The notes below the pieces were generated by a model. That model was not told where the DNA came from. It saw only the letters and a program-made list of their open reading frames with translations, and did no database searches. DNA of 64,000 nt from Bryobacterales bacterium (GTDB lineage Bacteria; Acidobacteriota; Terriglobia; Bryobacterales; Bryobacteraceae): positions 1 through 64,000 of the forward strand of contig PMUP01000076.1 of the NCBI GenBank assembly GCA_003166865.1. The letters run 5' to 3'. Below, one piece after another: positions 18,285 to 27,310 of this stretch (within the stretch, counting starts at the first letter, position 1; the number at the start of each line of letters is the position of its first letter). Both the position numbers and the translations under genes were made by a program.

Positions 18285-18515
18285 TTATTTAGTGGCAGTT
18301 CTCGGATTCACAAACAAAACCTGTCGAACATTGTTGTCTGCTGGATTTTGAATCAGCACTCTGTTGCCGCTTTGTACTTCAGTGTCAAGAAATGCTTGAC
18401 TCTCAATTACTTGTCTCAATGCCTCGGTTACGTTCGTGCCTCGATTTGCGGCAATATTTTTCAATGCGTCCACCGTCTGAGTAGGTAGATTGACGGTCAC
18501 CTTTGTAGTGTCCAT
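18285..18515 (-). CDS. CopG/RHH-like DNA-binding protein
   Basis: MDTTKVTVNLPTQTVDALKNIAANRGTNVTEALRQVIESQ; GGAGG SD before the ATG; strong promoter upstream. Confidence 0.75.
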   Translation of the reverse strand: MDTTKVTVNLPTQTVDALKNIAANRGTNVTEALRQVIESQAFLDTEVQSGNRVLIQNPADNNVRQVLFVNPRTATK

Positions 18516-18543
18516 GGAGGACCTCCTTCGAGCACGGCCTTTG

Positions 18544-18587
18544 CCGTACCCATTCCGTATAATAGCCGTATTGTAGCCGTATGTCAA
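18544..18587 (-). promoter_or_regulatory. Sigma70-type promoter (TTGACA-17-TATTAT) overlapped by four 11-bp-phased CCGTA/TACGG iterons
   Basis: CCGTA at 18544, 18555, 18566 and 18577; -35 at 18587-18582, -10 at 18564-18559. Confidence 0.8.
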
Positions 18588-18887
18588 GGGCTAGGCCGAC
18601 AACAGCGGAACAACGCCACTCGTTCAATTTGCCAGTCCCCCGGAGGCTCGGATTGGAAGCATGCCAAGAGCCTCGAGGTACGGTCATTAATCGATGCTGG
18701 CAGATTGCAAACCTCGGTCTGGATGATTGCACGTCCCGCGGGTTCGCGGCCAAGGCGGGGGTAGATCAAGTCCGCGCTGGGCCGCTGGGCTGGAGTAGAT
18801 TTCCTTGCCCGTGCGGGTATGTTTTTGCACCTGACTTTTGCAACGCGCCACACCCGTGCTTTCTGGGTTCCGCCAACGATGCAAAAC

Positions 18888-18980
18888 TTACCCTCTGCGA
18901 GACACCGATACGCGTGCGCGGATGTTGGCGAGCGGGGCGCGATAGTCGTTCCAGAAATCCGCGTTCGCGCGGTGGATCAT
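18888..18980 (-). pseudogene. Probable RelE/ParE-type toxin remnant (N-terminus only)
   Basis: MIHRANADFWNDYRAPLANIRARVSVSRRG*; start overlaps the antitoxin-like stop (TAATG); later reading frames are broken. Confidence 0.4.
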
Positions 18981-19201
18981 TAGGCGGGCCGCCTAGAGGG
19001 GGGGTGTGTATTTCCGGCTTTGTGGTCGGCGAAGGCGCGATTAATGCGGTCGTCAATGCGCCCAGCTTCAAAATCGGCTTTGAGCTGCGCGTCGATAGGT
19101 TGCGGATGGCGCTGGTCAAGCCATACGTATAGCTCTTCGGTCTGCTGTGGCGTGAGCGCGTCTATCGCGCGTTCAATTTCCTGTAGCGTGTATAAATGCA
19201 T
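18980..19201 (-). CDS. Small antitoxin-like protein
   Basis: MHLYTLQEIERAIDALTPQQTEELYVWLDQRHPQPIDAQLKADFEAGRIDDRINRAFADHKAGNT, typical addiction-module layout. Confidence 0.5.
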   Translation of the reverse strand: MHLYTLQEIERAIDALTPQQTEELYVWLDQRHPQPIDAQLKADFEAGRIDDRINRAFADHKAGNTHPPSRRPA

Positions 19202-19408
19202 TTAACGCCATGGGCATGGAAGGCGGACAAAAGGTCTTTGTAGTCTTGGTACCTCCGGCTCCATCTTCCAACCTTTGAGTGCGTAGACGGCCTCGATCAT
19301 TTCCTCAACCGCGTCCATCCGCTCATGCACAGGCCGACTCTGCCAGTACCGATACTCGTCGGCCTTCATGTCATCGAAGCCGCTGTACTTGCGGATAGTC
19401 TTGTCCAT
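19202..19408 (-). CDS. Hypothetical small protein
   Basis: ADEYRYWQSRPVHERMDAVEEMIEAVYALKG; conserved-looking small accessory ORF next to the antitoxin-like gene. Confidence 0.5.
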   Translation of the reverse strand: MDKTIRKYSGFDDMKADEYRYWQSRPVHERMDAVEEMIEAVYALKGWKMEPEVPRLQRPFVRLPCPWR

Positions 19409-19416
19409 GCGTCCGT

Positions 19417-20484
19417 TTACCTCCCTGGCCCTGCGCGCCTCGGCATTTTCCGTTCGCCGTTCACAACAGGCGGGAAGTCCTTCACTTCGTCGTACACCTC
19501 GGTGATGAACCGGTCCTTGCTCTGTTTCGTGTCGCCCAGCGTGGTCGCGTCATAGGGCGCAGTCAGGTTCGCGGCCAGAACCTCATCCAGCGACTTGCCC
19601 TCGTCGCGGAGCTTCTGCACCTTTCCCAAGATGTCGACGAGCATGGCACGGTAGCCCAGTAGATCCTTCCTCCTGACCAGCGTTCCGTGGCCTGGGACGA
19701 GCGTCGTATCGGGGCCCGCAAGCTTTTCAATGAGGTCGACAGCCTCGATCATGCCCTTGATCGACCCGCCGTTGGCTTGGTCGGCGAACGGATAGCCGAA
19801 GTTGCGATAGAAATCCTCGATATAGATCACGTTCGCTCGGTTGAAGCGCACGATAGTGTCACCCGCGGTGTGGGACGGCATCATCGGGATAAAGTCCACC
19901 GTTTCGCCGTTCATTTGAATCGTGACGGCAGGAACACCTGGTGAGCCGTACCGATACGTGGCAGTAGGAACGCCCGCGGAATCGCGTGCGCGATCGGTGT
20001 TGTCTTGGCCCGGTGGGCTTAGCATCTCAGCGCGCAGATTCTCCTGCGAGAAGATCACGGCCCCCTGTTTGGCGAAGAACGCATTACCGCCGGTATGGTC
20101 GGGGTGAATATGAGAATTGACCACGATCTTAATGGGAGCACTGGTGAATGTCCGGATTGTGTCGAGCGTCTTTGCCGCCAGTTGTGGGTCCTCGGTGTCC
20201 ACCATCAGCACGCCGTCGGAGCCGAAGAGCACTGCGACCCTACCACCGGCCGCATCGGGATGTGCCGGGTCAAGATCCGCCGAACCGTGCAGAGAATAAA
20301 GATTCGGCGCCAGCTTCTCCGTAATCAGCATCTCGATCTTGTCCCAGGGCGTTTGGTATCCCGGAGGAAATTGGTGTGACTCTTTTCCCGGTGGGACCAC
20401 CGTGATCGGATAACCCGGTTCCTGCGCCCACGCACTCGCGGAAACAGCCGCCACTGTCCACAGTAATCGCACACCCAGTTTCAT
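19417..20484 (-). CDS. Secreted MBL-fold metallo-hydrolase
   Basis: Signal peptide; NSHIHPDHTGGN (HxHxDH), PSHTAGDT, VPGHG. Confidence 0.9.
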   Translation of the reverse strand: MKLGVRLLWTVAAVSASAWAQEPGYPITVVPPGKESHQFPPGYQTPWDKIEMLITEKLAPNLYSLHGSADLDPAHPDAAGGRVAVLFGSDGVLMVDTEDPQLAAKTLDTIRTFTSAPIKIVVNSHIHPDHTGGNAFFAKQGAVIFSQENLRAEMLSPPGQDNTDRARDSAGVPTATYRYGSPGVPAVTIQMNGETVDFIPMMPSHTAGDTIVRFNRANVIYIEDFYRNFGYPFADQANGGSIKGMIEAVDLIEKLAGPDTTLVPGHGTLVRRKDLLGYRAMLVDILGKVQKLRDEGKSLDEVLAANLTAPYDATTLGDTKQSKDRFITEVYDEVKDFPPVVNGERKMPRRAGPGR

Positions 20485-20607
20485 AGCCTTAGTCCTTCCG
20501 AGCCTAGGCTTCGATGTTACTCGATCTGAAGCCCGGCGTTAACGGCCCTTTGGGCCGAAGTGACGCGGAGAAAAAAGGGTGGGGGAAAGATCGGTCAAAA
20601 AAAACGC

Positions 20608-20635
20608 TTGACATATTTCTATATGGGAATATATT
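20608..20635 (+). promoter_or_regulatory. Promoter TTGACA-16-TATATT with an ATATT...AATAT inverted repeat
   Basis: -35 20608-20613, -10 20630-20635; ArsR start codon at 20642. Confidence 0.75.
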
Positions 20636-20641
20636 GAGAGT

Positions 20642-20977
20642 GTGGCAAGGGCGGCGACAACCTCGGACGCGTTCAACGCCTTGGCGGAACGGCGGCGGCG
20701 GGACATCCTGAGCTATCTAGCGATGCGGGAGAGGTCCGTCACCGAGATTGTGGACGCGATGGAGATGGAGCAGCCGTCGGTTTCGAAGCACCTGAAAGTT
20801 TTGAAAGGTGTTGGCCTGGTGGAGGTCCGGAGGGAGGGTCGGCAGATGCTTTACAAAGTCAACGCCATGGCGATCCGGCCGTTGCACGAATGGACGAGCA
20901 CGTTCGAGCGGCTGTGGAAACACCAGCTGCTGGGAATCAAGGAACGGGCCGAGGCCAACAATGCACGGAAACAATAG
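20642..20977 (+). CDS. ArsR-family transcriptional regulator
   Basis: FNALAERRRRDILSYLAMRERSVTEIVDAMEMEQPSVSKHLKVLKGVGLVEVRREGRQMLYKVN; GTG start. Confidence 0.92.
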   Translation: MARAATTSDAFNALAERRRRDILSYLAMRERSVTEIVDAMEMEQPSVSKHLKVLKGVGLVEVRREGRQMLYKVNAMAIRPLHEWTSTFERLWKHQLLGIKERAEANNARKQ

Positions 20978-21007
20978 TCTGCTGGAATTTCAAACGAGGA
21001 GGAAATC

Positions 21008-21463
21008 GTGAGTTCACCCGCACTATCGCTGGAAGCGACAACGATCCATATAGCGGAGGAGATTGAAGTGCGCGCCTCGATCGAGGTTACGTTTGCCGCG
21101 CTGCTGGATCAGCTTGGACCGTACAACGAGACTCAAGTGGACAGGCCACTGCCGATGAAGCTGGAAGCATGGCCAGGCGGCAGATGGTACCGCGACCTGG
21201 GAGACAACAACGGCCATTACTGGGGAACGGTGCAGGCGATCAAGAAGCCGGCGCTGCTGGAAATTTGCGGGCCGCTGTTTATGTCCAATCCGGTGATAAC
21301 GAATCTTCAATATCGGCTGAAGGAATCGGGCGGCGTGACGCTGATCACGTTTCGGCACCAGTCGTTTGGATTGATTCTTGAGGAATATCGAAACGTGAAG
21401 GAGGGCTGGAATTACATCCACGAGAAGGTGAGGCAACGCGCGGAAGGCCCGCGGCCACATTGA
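21008..21463 (+). CDS. SRPBCC/AHSA1-like protein
   Basis: EIEVRASIEVTFAALLDQLGPYNE...WPGGRWYRDLGDNNGHYWGTVQAIKKPALLEICGPLFM; ArsR-SRPBCC pairing. Confidence 0.85.
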   Translation: MSSPALSLEATTIHIAEEIEVRASIEVTFAALLDQLGPYNETQVDRPLPMKLEAWPGGRWYRDLGDNNGHYWGTVQAIKKPALLEICGPLFMSNPVITNLQYRLKESGGVTLITFRHQSFGLILEEYRNVKEGWNYIHEKVRQRAEGPRPH

Positions 21464-21498
21464 GGCGCGGGAGATTGTGGAGCTTGGAGGAGGGAAAT

Positions 21499-21702
21499 AT
21501 GTGCCCAGTATGCATCGCAAACGCAGCAGCAATGGCCGCCGGAGCGGGATCCGCGGGAGGAATTCTGGCGGTGTGCATCGGCAAATTCAGGAAAGTTTTC
21601 AGGGCGAACGGTCTCGGCCTGTTTAAAGAAAATCGAGGAGAAATAAAATGGCAACAAGCAAGGAGAGCGGCATGGAGCACGGAAAAGGGCATCTCGCAAT
21701 GA
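21499..21702 (+). CDS. Small CxxC-containing membrane-like protein
   Basis: MCPVCIANAAAMAAGAGSAGGILAVCIGKFRKVF after a GGAGG SD; overlaps the next gene by 55 nt. Confidence 0.65.
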   Translation: MCPVCIANAAAMAAGAGSAGGILAVCIGKFRKVFRANGLGLFKENRGEIKWQQARRAAWSTEKGISQ

Positions 21703-22433
21703 ACACACCACCCATCGTGTCGCCCCAGGAATGGGAGGCTGCGCGCCAGCAGTTGCTCGCGAAGGAGAAGGCCTTGACCCGCTCCCGTGACGCGCTGGCC
21801 GCCGAACGCCGGCGGATGCCTTGGCTGGCTGTGGAGAAGAAGTACGAGTTCGACGGACCCAAGGGCAAGGTAAGCCTGCTCGATTTGTTCGAGGGCCGCC
21901 CTCAGTTGATCGTCTACCGCGCCTTCTTCGAGCCCGGCGTATTCGGCTGGCCCGAGCACGCCTGCCGCGGCTGCTCCCTGGGCGCCGATCAGGTGGCCCA
22001 CCTGGCGCATCTGAACGCCCGCGACACCACCCTCGCCTACGCGTCACGCGCGCCGCAGCCGGACATCGCGCGGGTGAAGGCGCGGATGGGCTGGGAGATA
22101 CCCTGGTACACCATCACCGACGGCTTCGACGTGGACTTCGGCGTCGATGAATGGCACGGCCACAACGTGTTCTTCCGTGACGGCGAGCGGGTGTTCCGCA
22201 CGTACTTTATCAACAACCGCGGCGACGAGGCGATGGGGAGCACCTGGAGCTACCTCGACATCACGCCGCTCGGCCGTCAGGAGCCTTGGGAGGACTCGCC
22301 AGAAGGTTACCCCCAGACCCCGCCGTACAAGTGGTGGAACTGGCACGACAACTACAACGCCGAGGCCGCGCCTGACCAGAAGTGGGTCAAAGTGGTGGAG
22401 AACGCAAAGGTGACGTTGAACCTCAACGACTAG
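21648..22433 (+). CDS. DUF899 (thioredoxin-like) family protein
   Basis: LLAKEKALTRSRDALAAERRRMPWLAVEKKYEFDGPKGKVSLLDLFEGRPQLIVYRAFF...CRGCS...FRTYFINNRGDEAMGSTWSYLDITPLGRQE. Confidence 0.9.
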   Translation: MATSKESGMEHGKGHLAMNTPPIVSPQEWEAARQQLLAKEKALTRSRDALAAERRRMPWLAVEKKYEFDGPKGKVSLLDLFEGRPQLIVYRAFFEPGVFGWPEHACRGCSLGADQVAHLAHLNARDTTLAYASRAPQPDIARVKARMGWEIPWYTITDGFDVDFGVDEWHGHNVFFRDGERVFRTYFINNRGDEAMGSTWSYLDITPLGRQEPWEDSPEGYPQTPPYKWWNWHDNYNAEAAPDQKWVKVVENAKVTLNLND

Positions 22434-23395
22434 TACGGTGACGCGCGCAATCGCTTACGTCGGGCCCAAGCCGGAACTATCATGCTGACTTGTCGTACCA
22501 ACGCAGGACTCGGAGAGCGCGCAGTGTATTCCAGCGGCTTGCCCTGCCGACGCCGGTCTCCAACTCCAATGGGATGCAGTAGGTTGAGCGGCCAGCGCCC
22601 GTTCTGGTGGCGGCGCTCAATCACGATTTCGATGGCGTCACTGACGCGGCGATCGGGTTTGATTCCTGCATTCCGCAGATAATCGAGTCCGCGCAAGACG
22701 TCGTAGTGCCAAAACGCCGGGAACGAGAAGCGGAGCCAGTGTTTGTCGATGACTTCGCCGGTTCGAAGCGAGCGGAACATGCGGCGCTCGAGCAGATAGT
22801 TTTCGGCCCTCTTGCGGGCCTTAGTGACGGCCGCCGATTTGCGCCCTGCACGTTCGTATTCGAGCAGCCCTTCGAGCACGCAGATGGTGGTATGGAACGA
22901 AGAGCGCCGGCTCTTGGGTGCTTCGCAGTTCCAGCCGCCGTCGTCGAGTTGCTCGCCCAGGAGTTGATTGGCCAGTGCGTCGTTCGGTTCTTTGAAATAC
23001 GCGCCGATGCCGAGGATTCGGCCGTTGATGCAGGGTTCCGTTTCGCCGTGCAGGTAAGGCCGGTTGTTGAGCGGCTTAAACACGAGCCGCTGGTCGACGC
23101 GGTCGATCATTTTGCGAGCCTGCTTGCTGGCGGGATCAAGCCCGAGGTCCTTCAAGACGACGAGACTGTAGAGCGTGACAAGATCCCACTGCGGCCCGTC
23201 CCAGTTGCCGGCAGGAGTTTGGAGGGCGAGCAGTTGAGCTCCCCAGCCTTGGGTTGCGACGCGAGACCGCTCGGCTGCAATCGCGCCGGGGGCTTCACCG
23301 GTAAGGTCCCGCATGACCTGCCAACGGATGGCCGGGTCGGAATCGAGGAGCCATTTGAGGTGCGCGGGCCGGGGGGCATAATGGTGCAGGCGCAT
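22430..23395 (-). pseudogene. Terpenoid-cyclase/squalene-cyclase toroid-like protein with a C-terminal frameshift
   Basis: HLKWLLDSDPAIRWQVMRDLTG, DGGWNCEAP, NGRWPLNLLHP; conserved-looking continuation LELETGVGRASRWNTLRALRVLRWYDKSA* is in another frame and ends at 22480. Confidence 0.75.
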
Positions 23396-23554
23396 TGGTC
23401 TATTATCGTCAAGTGGTGTGTACGTGATTGCCGCTCCCCTACTTGGCGCTTCAGGGGGGTCGAGGCGATTAAGCGCAGCGTAGGACGCCTCCGCGAGCCC
23501 AATGTCCCGTCTCCAGGTGTCGATCATCCTGCGTAGTGGGTGGCGGGAGGCTTA

Positions 23555-23926
23555 TCAGACTCCAACGGCCTCAGATTGTGCCAACTCGAACGTGAGGTTC
23601 ACTGATCGCGCGCCAACCGGCCGGGTCCGATGGCGGACTCCGCGAGGGATAGTCAACAATTGGCCAGGATCAAGTTCGAGCGATCCGCTCTCGAATTCGA
23701 TGGACAGCCGGCCTTCAATCACTAGAAATGTCTCGTCGGAGTTTGGATGAAAATGCCAGTGATAGGGTTCGGTCATAGTGGAGATCCGAACGACGTGGTC
23801 ATTGACCTTAGCAATCGGATGATTGTCGTATCCGAAATGGGTCGAAGACTCTGCCTTCAGCGTGATGATCTCGGGAAGGTGTCCATTCATTCTCAATCCT
23901 ATTGACGCGTTTTGGTTGCGCTTCAT
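23555..23926 (-). CDS. Cupin-domain protein
   Basis: WHFHPNSDETFLVIEGRLSIEFESGSLELDPGQLLTIPRGVRHRT. Confidence 0.9.
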   Translation of the reverse strand: MKRNQNASIGLRMNGHLPEIITLKAESSTHFGYDNHPIAKVNDHVVRISTMTEPYHWHFHPNSDETFLVIEGRLSIEFESGSLELDPGQLLTIPRGVRHRTRPVGARSVNLTFELAQSEAVGV

Positions 23927-25551
23927 TTCGCTGCCACGGGAACGGTGCCGCCCAGCTTGCGTTTCGCGGCGAGCTCCAGACCGAACGAGGGTTTACTCGA
24001 AGTGCCCGTAATCGAAAATGGCACCACCGTCACAGATTTCTTCTTAATCAACGGACCAAGCCCTTTTATGACCACGGCCTTAAAGCCCGACGTCGTGTCG
24101 GCCAGCTTTCCGTTGGTGGTGAGCACGCCTCGCAGGTTCAGACTCTTATCGACGAGATTGAATGTGCCCTGGATTTCCGCCAGCGTCCCGGGCTCGGTGA
24201 ACGAGACCTCGGAAAGCTTCGCAATCCCGCCGTTCGCCGAAAAGTGGCCCTTCAGATTCGAAAGCACAGTCGACGCATCCGCTTCCTCCTGGTCCTTGGT
24301 CTCACCGCGCGAGCTCTCGGCCAGCCGGTTCACAGGCACCTGGACTTTCGCGCTGCTGAAGCGGCCGCTACCGATTCCAAGGTCTCCATCCAGGCGCAGC
24401 CGTCTTAGGAATGCCTGCGGCCCGGGCGGCAGCTCCACCTTGGTCTGCAATCGAACATCGCCCGTCTCCGCGGGCTGCGCCGAGCTCGTGAACAGGCGTA
24501 GCAGGTCCTCAATGCGCCCTTGGCTGACGCTCATGCTGAGCATCGCCGTTTTTCCGTGCTGGCCCGGATGCCCTTTTACGTCGCCCTGCGAAATCACCGT
24601 GGTCCTTCCGAAATGCGATTCTACGCGCGTGAGATAAGTGTCTCCGTTGGTGCCATCGATCACGGCATGAAAACTCGAGGCCAGGTGCACCATGTGCGCG
24701 CTACCGGCGACCTTGAAATCGGGCACGTCCAAGTCACCTTCGGCATCGATATGGCCCAGCGTGCCGCCGAATTTCCCTTTAGAAGATAAAGTCCCGGCGA
24801 TGCCTTCGAACACCCCCAGCTTCACGTGCTGGTAAGTGTACGAACCCGCGAGCTTAGTGCTGCCGGGATCATCGCCGTTCCAGGGACCAAACCGTCCGTT
24901 CGAGCGGATCTCCCCCGGCGGCTCGGTGTTGCTGAACTGGGCGTGGAACGTGATGGGATCGCTCTCCCCCACGTGATCCAGGCGCAGATGATCGATTCGG
25001 AGAGTGAACAGGTCCTCCGCCGGTTGCTCGGATATGAATTCCAGCACAGCGCCGTCGGTAGTGATTTCGCCAATCGCCAGAGTCTTGCCCGACGTGCTGT
25101 TGGTGAGCGGAAATGTTTGGCGCGCGGCATTCGGATTCTTGGGCGGCACGATTACATGCAACCCCGCCACCTGAACGTTATTGATCTGTTTGTGAATTCT
25201 TAACAGGCCGCTATAACCGGCGCGAATGGTCAGTGTTTGAACCGTGATGAGCGGCGGAAGATCCTTACGTTCGCGATGCAGGAACGCGATTCCCTCGGCT
25301 ACGCATCCCGGCGGGAAGTAGGTGACTCGGAATTTGCGGATCGTCACGTCCCTGACGAAGCGATCCTCTAAAGCCTTGGTGACAGCCGCTTGCGTAAAGG
25401 GCCAGTTCGTGGCGAGAAGGATGGCTCCCGCCGCGACTCCCACCAGAACCACCACGGCTACGACGGCCGCGCTGACTAATATCCAACGCCGCGCGGCTCC
25501 GTTCCTTGTGGGCCGAATCGCGCGAGTCATTGCTTTACGGAGTCTCCTCAA
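23923..25551 (-). CDS. AsmA-like membrane/periplasmic protein
   Basis: N-terminal TM, LEDRFVRDVTIRKFRVTYFPPGCVAEGI, C-terminal FNLVDKSLNLRGVLTTNGKLADTTSGFKAVVIKGLGPLIKKK. Confidence 0.7.
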   Translation of the reverse strand: MRRLRKAMTRAIRPTRNGAARRWILVSAAVVAVVVLVGVAAGAILLATNWPFTQAAVTKALEDRFVRDVTIRKFRVTYFPPGCVAEGIAFLHRERKDLPPLITVQTLTIRAGYSGLLRIHKQINNVQVAGLHVIVPPKNPNAARQTFPLTNSTSGKTLAIGEITTDGAVLEFISEQPAEDLFTLRIDHLRLDHVGESDPITFHAQFSNTEPPGEIRSNGRFGPWNGDDPGSTKLAGSYTYQHVKLGVFEGIAGTLSSKGKFGGTLGHIDAEGDLDVPDFKVAGSAHMVHLASSFHAVIDGTNGDTYLTRVESHFGRTTVISQGDVKGHPGQHGKTAMLSMSVSQGRIEDLLRLFTSSAQPAETGDVRLQTKVELPPGPQAFLRRLRLDGDLGIGSGRFSSAKVQVPVNRLAESSRGETKDQEEADASTVLSNLKGHFSANGGIAKLSEVSFTEPGTLAEIQGTFNLVDKSLNLRGVLTTNGKLADTTSGFKAVVIKGLGPLIKKKSVTVVPFSITGTSSKPSFGLELAAKRKLGGTVPVAAK

Positions 25552-27097
25552 CCTGGCGCGGCGTCTCTTTCGACCTAATCCGCGATGCAGCGGGAAGCTC
25601 CGTCACATTCCAACCCCCGCCCAGCGCCTGCACCAGTTCCACCGCCGCTGTCATCTCGTTCACGCGTAGAGTCACCTGGATCTGCTGATTGCTCAACAGA
25701 GTGAGCTGGGCAGCGTTCACCAGCAGGTAGGGATCGAGACCGGTCTCGTATCGCGAGGTTTCGTGCGTCACGTATCTCTCGGAAGAGCTTATTGCCTGTT
25801 GCTGGCGTTCGATCTGCTCGGAGGTCACACGCAGGGTCGCGATGTAGTCCTCCACCTGCTGAAACGCCGTCAGAACGGTCTGCTTATATGCGGCGACGTC
25901 GGCATTGTATTGGGCCGTGTACTGAGCCATCGTCGCTTTGCGCAGACCAGCGTCGAAGATGGTCTCGGAGGCCGAAGCTCCGAGCGACCAGAACAGCGCC
26001 GGTAACGAAAACAATTTCGAGATGGCGGACGACTGAAGCCCGCCGCTTCCCGTCAGGCTTAGCGTCGGGTAGTAAGCCGCCTTCTCAACGCCGATGAGCG
26101 CATTCGCCTCCGCCATCGTCCGCTCCGCCGCCGCGATATCGGGGCGCCGTTCGAGCAGCTCGGAAGGAACGCCGACCGGGATCGCCGGAAGCGGGGTCGT
26201 CAGATTCTTGACCGGCATGGAAAAGCTCGACGCGGGCTGGCCGATCAGCATCGCGATGGCGTGCTCGTATATGGCGCGGTTGGTGGCAATGCCGGTGGCT
26301 GCCTCTTCCGCGTTATCGAGCGTCACCTGTGCCTCATCGACGGCCACCTGGTTGTCGATGCCAGTTTCAAACAGAGCGCGCGTAAGATCGAGCGACTGTC
26401 GATCCTCCGCGATCATGCGGTTATACACGTCCTGCAGCGCATCTTGCCCTCGGAGCTGGAAGTAATACTCGGCCAGATCGGCCTGCTCCGTGAGACGCTC
26501 GTTTTCCAGATCCGCGGCGCTGACCTGAGTGGCGTACTGAAATTCGCGGACCGTGTTGCGGACGCGGCCCCATAGGTCCGGTTCCCACGAAACATCGATC
26601 GGCAGCGCGATGGTGGTGTAGCCGGTGGACACACTGGTCTGCGTAGCGCCGGTTCCGGTTGTGGTGCCTGAAGCGGGAGAAACGGCCGCGGCGGTGGATG
26701 AGCCACCGGTCCCGCCCTTCGTTAGCGTAGGATTAGCTGTCACCGTGGGGAAGTAGGCGGAGCGCGCCTCACTCACCTGCGCACGCGCTGCCATGAAGTT
26801 CTGGAAGTATTGCGCGATGTTCTGGTTATTGATGTCCAGTTGATCTTCGAGCGCGTTGAGTTCAGGCTCATTGAACATCTCCCACCATTTCCCCTTGAGC
26901 ACCGCATCCTGCGGCTCGGCGGGCTGCCAGGTCCCCGGGGGCGCGGCCCTGTAAGCCGCGGGAGACGACTCCTTGAAGGCCGGCGCTGCCGGAGCCGCCG
27001 GCGCAGTATATCTGGGGCCAACATTGCACCCGCTCAACAGCGCGATCGCGATCAGCGTGACAGCCGCAGCCACTTGCGAGCCGCGCGCCAGCAGCAC
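25535..27097 (-). CDS. RND efflux outer-membrane lipoprotein (NodT/OprM family)
   Basis: LIAIALLSGCNVGPRYTAP lipobox, LPIDVSWEPDLWGRVRNTV, GVPSELLERRPDIAAAERTMAEANALIGVEKAAYYPTLSLTGSGG; probable GTG start at 27097. Confidence 0.9.
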   Translation of the reverse strand: MLLARGSQVAAAVTLIAIALLSGCNVGPRYTAPAAPAAPAFKESSPAAYRAAPPGTWQPAEPQDAVLKGKWWEMFNEPELNALEDQLDINNQNIAQYFQNFMAARAQVSEARSAYFPTVTANPTLTKGGTGGSSTAAAVSPASGTTTGTGATQTSVSTGYTTIALPIDVSWEPDLWGRVRNTVREFQYATQVSAADLENERLTEQADLAEYYFQLRGQDALQDVYNRMIAEDRQSLDLTRALFETGIDNQVAVDEAQVTLDNAEEAATGIATNRAIYEHAIAMLIGQPASSFSMPVKNLTTPLPAIPVGVPSELLERRPDIAAAERTMAEANALIGVEKAAYYPTLSLTGSGGLQSSAISKLFSLPALFWSLGASASETIFDAGLRKATMAQYTAQYNADVAAYKQTVLTAFQQVEDYIATLRVTSEQIERQQQAISSSERYVTHETSRYETGLDPYLLVNAAQLTLLSNQQIQVTLRVNEMTAAVELVQALGGGWNVTELPAASRIRSKETPRQVEETP

Positions 27098-27202
27098 ACC
27101 CGAAGACGACCGGTCGTCGTGCACTAGAGCCCGCAGCCGAGTCGAAGACGAGAGGAAGTTGTCGCTCGCAGCACGCTCGAAGACGACTGGGAGTCGTGCA
27201 CC
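27091..27202. repeat. Two diverged copies of a palindrome-containing repeat
   Basis: GCAGCAC..CGAAGACGACCGGTCGTCGTGCAC and GCAGCACGCTCGAAGACGACTGGGAGTCGTGCAC; palindromes at 27105-27118 and 27183-27197. Confidence 0.7.
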
Positions 27203-27246
27203 CGAGAACGCCGACTCGCAGACGCCTGGAGGGGTGGCCACGGGGA

Positions 27247-27310
27247 CAACATCCACTCGAAGAAACCCGAACGGGTGGCAACATCGACTCGAAGAGAACT
27301 GGACGGGTGG
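27247..27310. repeat. 32-bp imperfect tandem duplication
   Basis: CAACATCCACTCGAAGAAACCCGAACGGGTGG / CAACATCGACTCGAAGAGAACTGGACGGGTGG. Confidence 0.8.
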
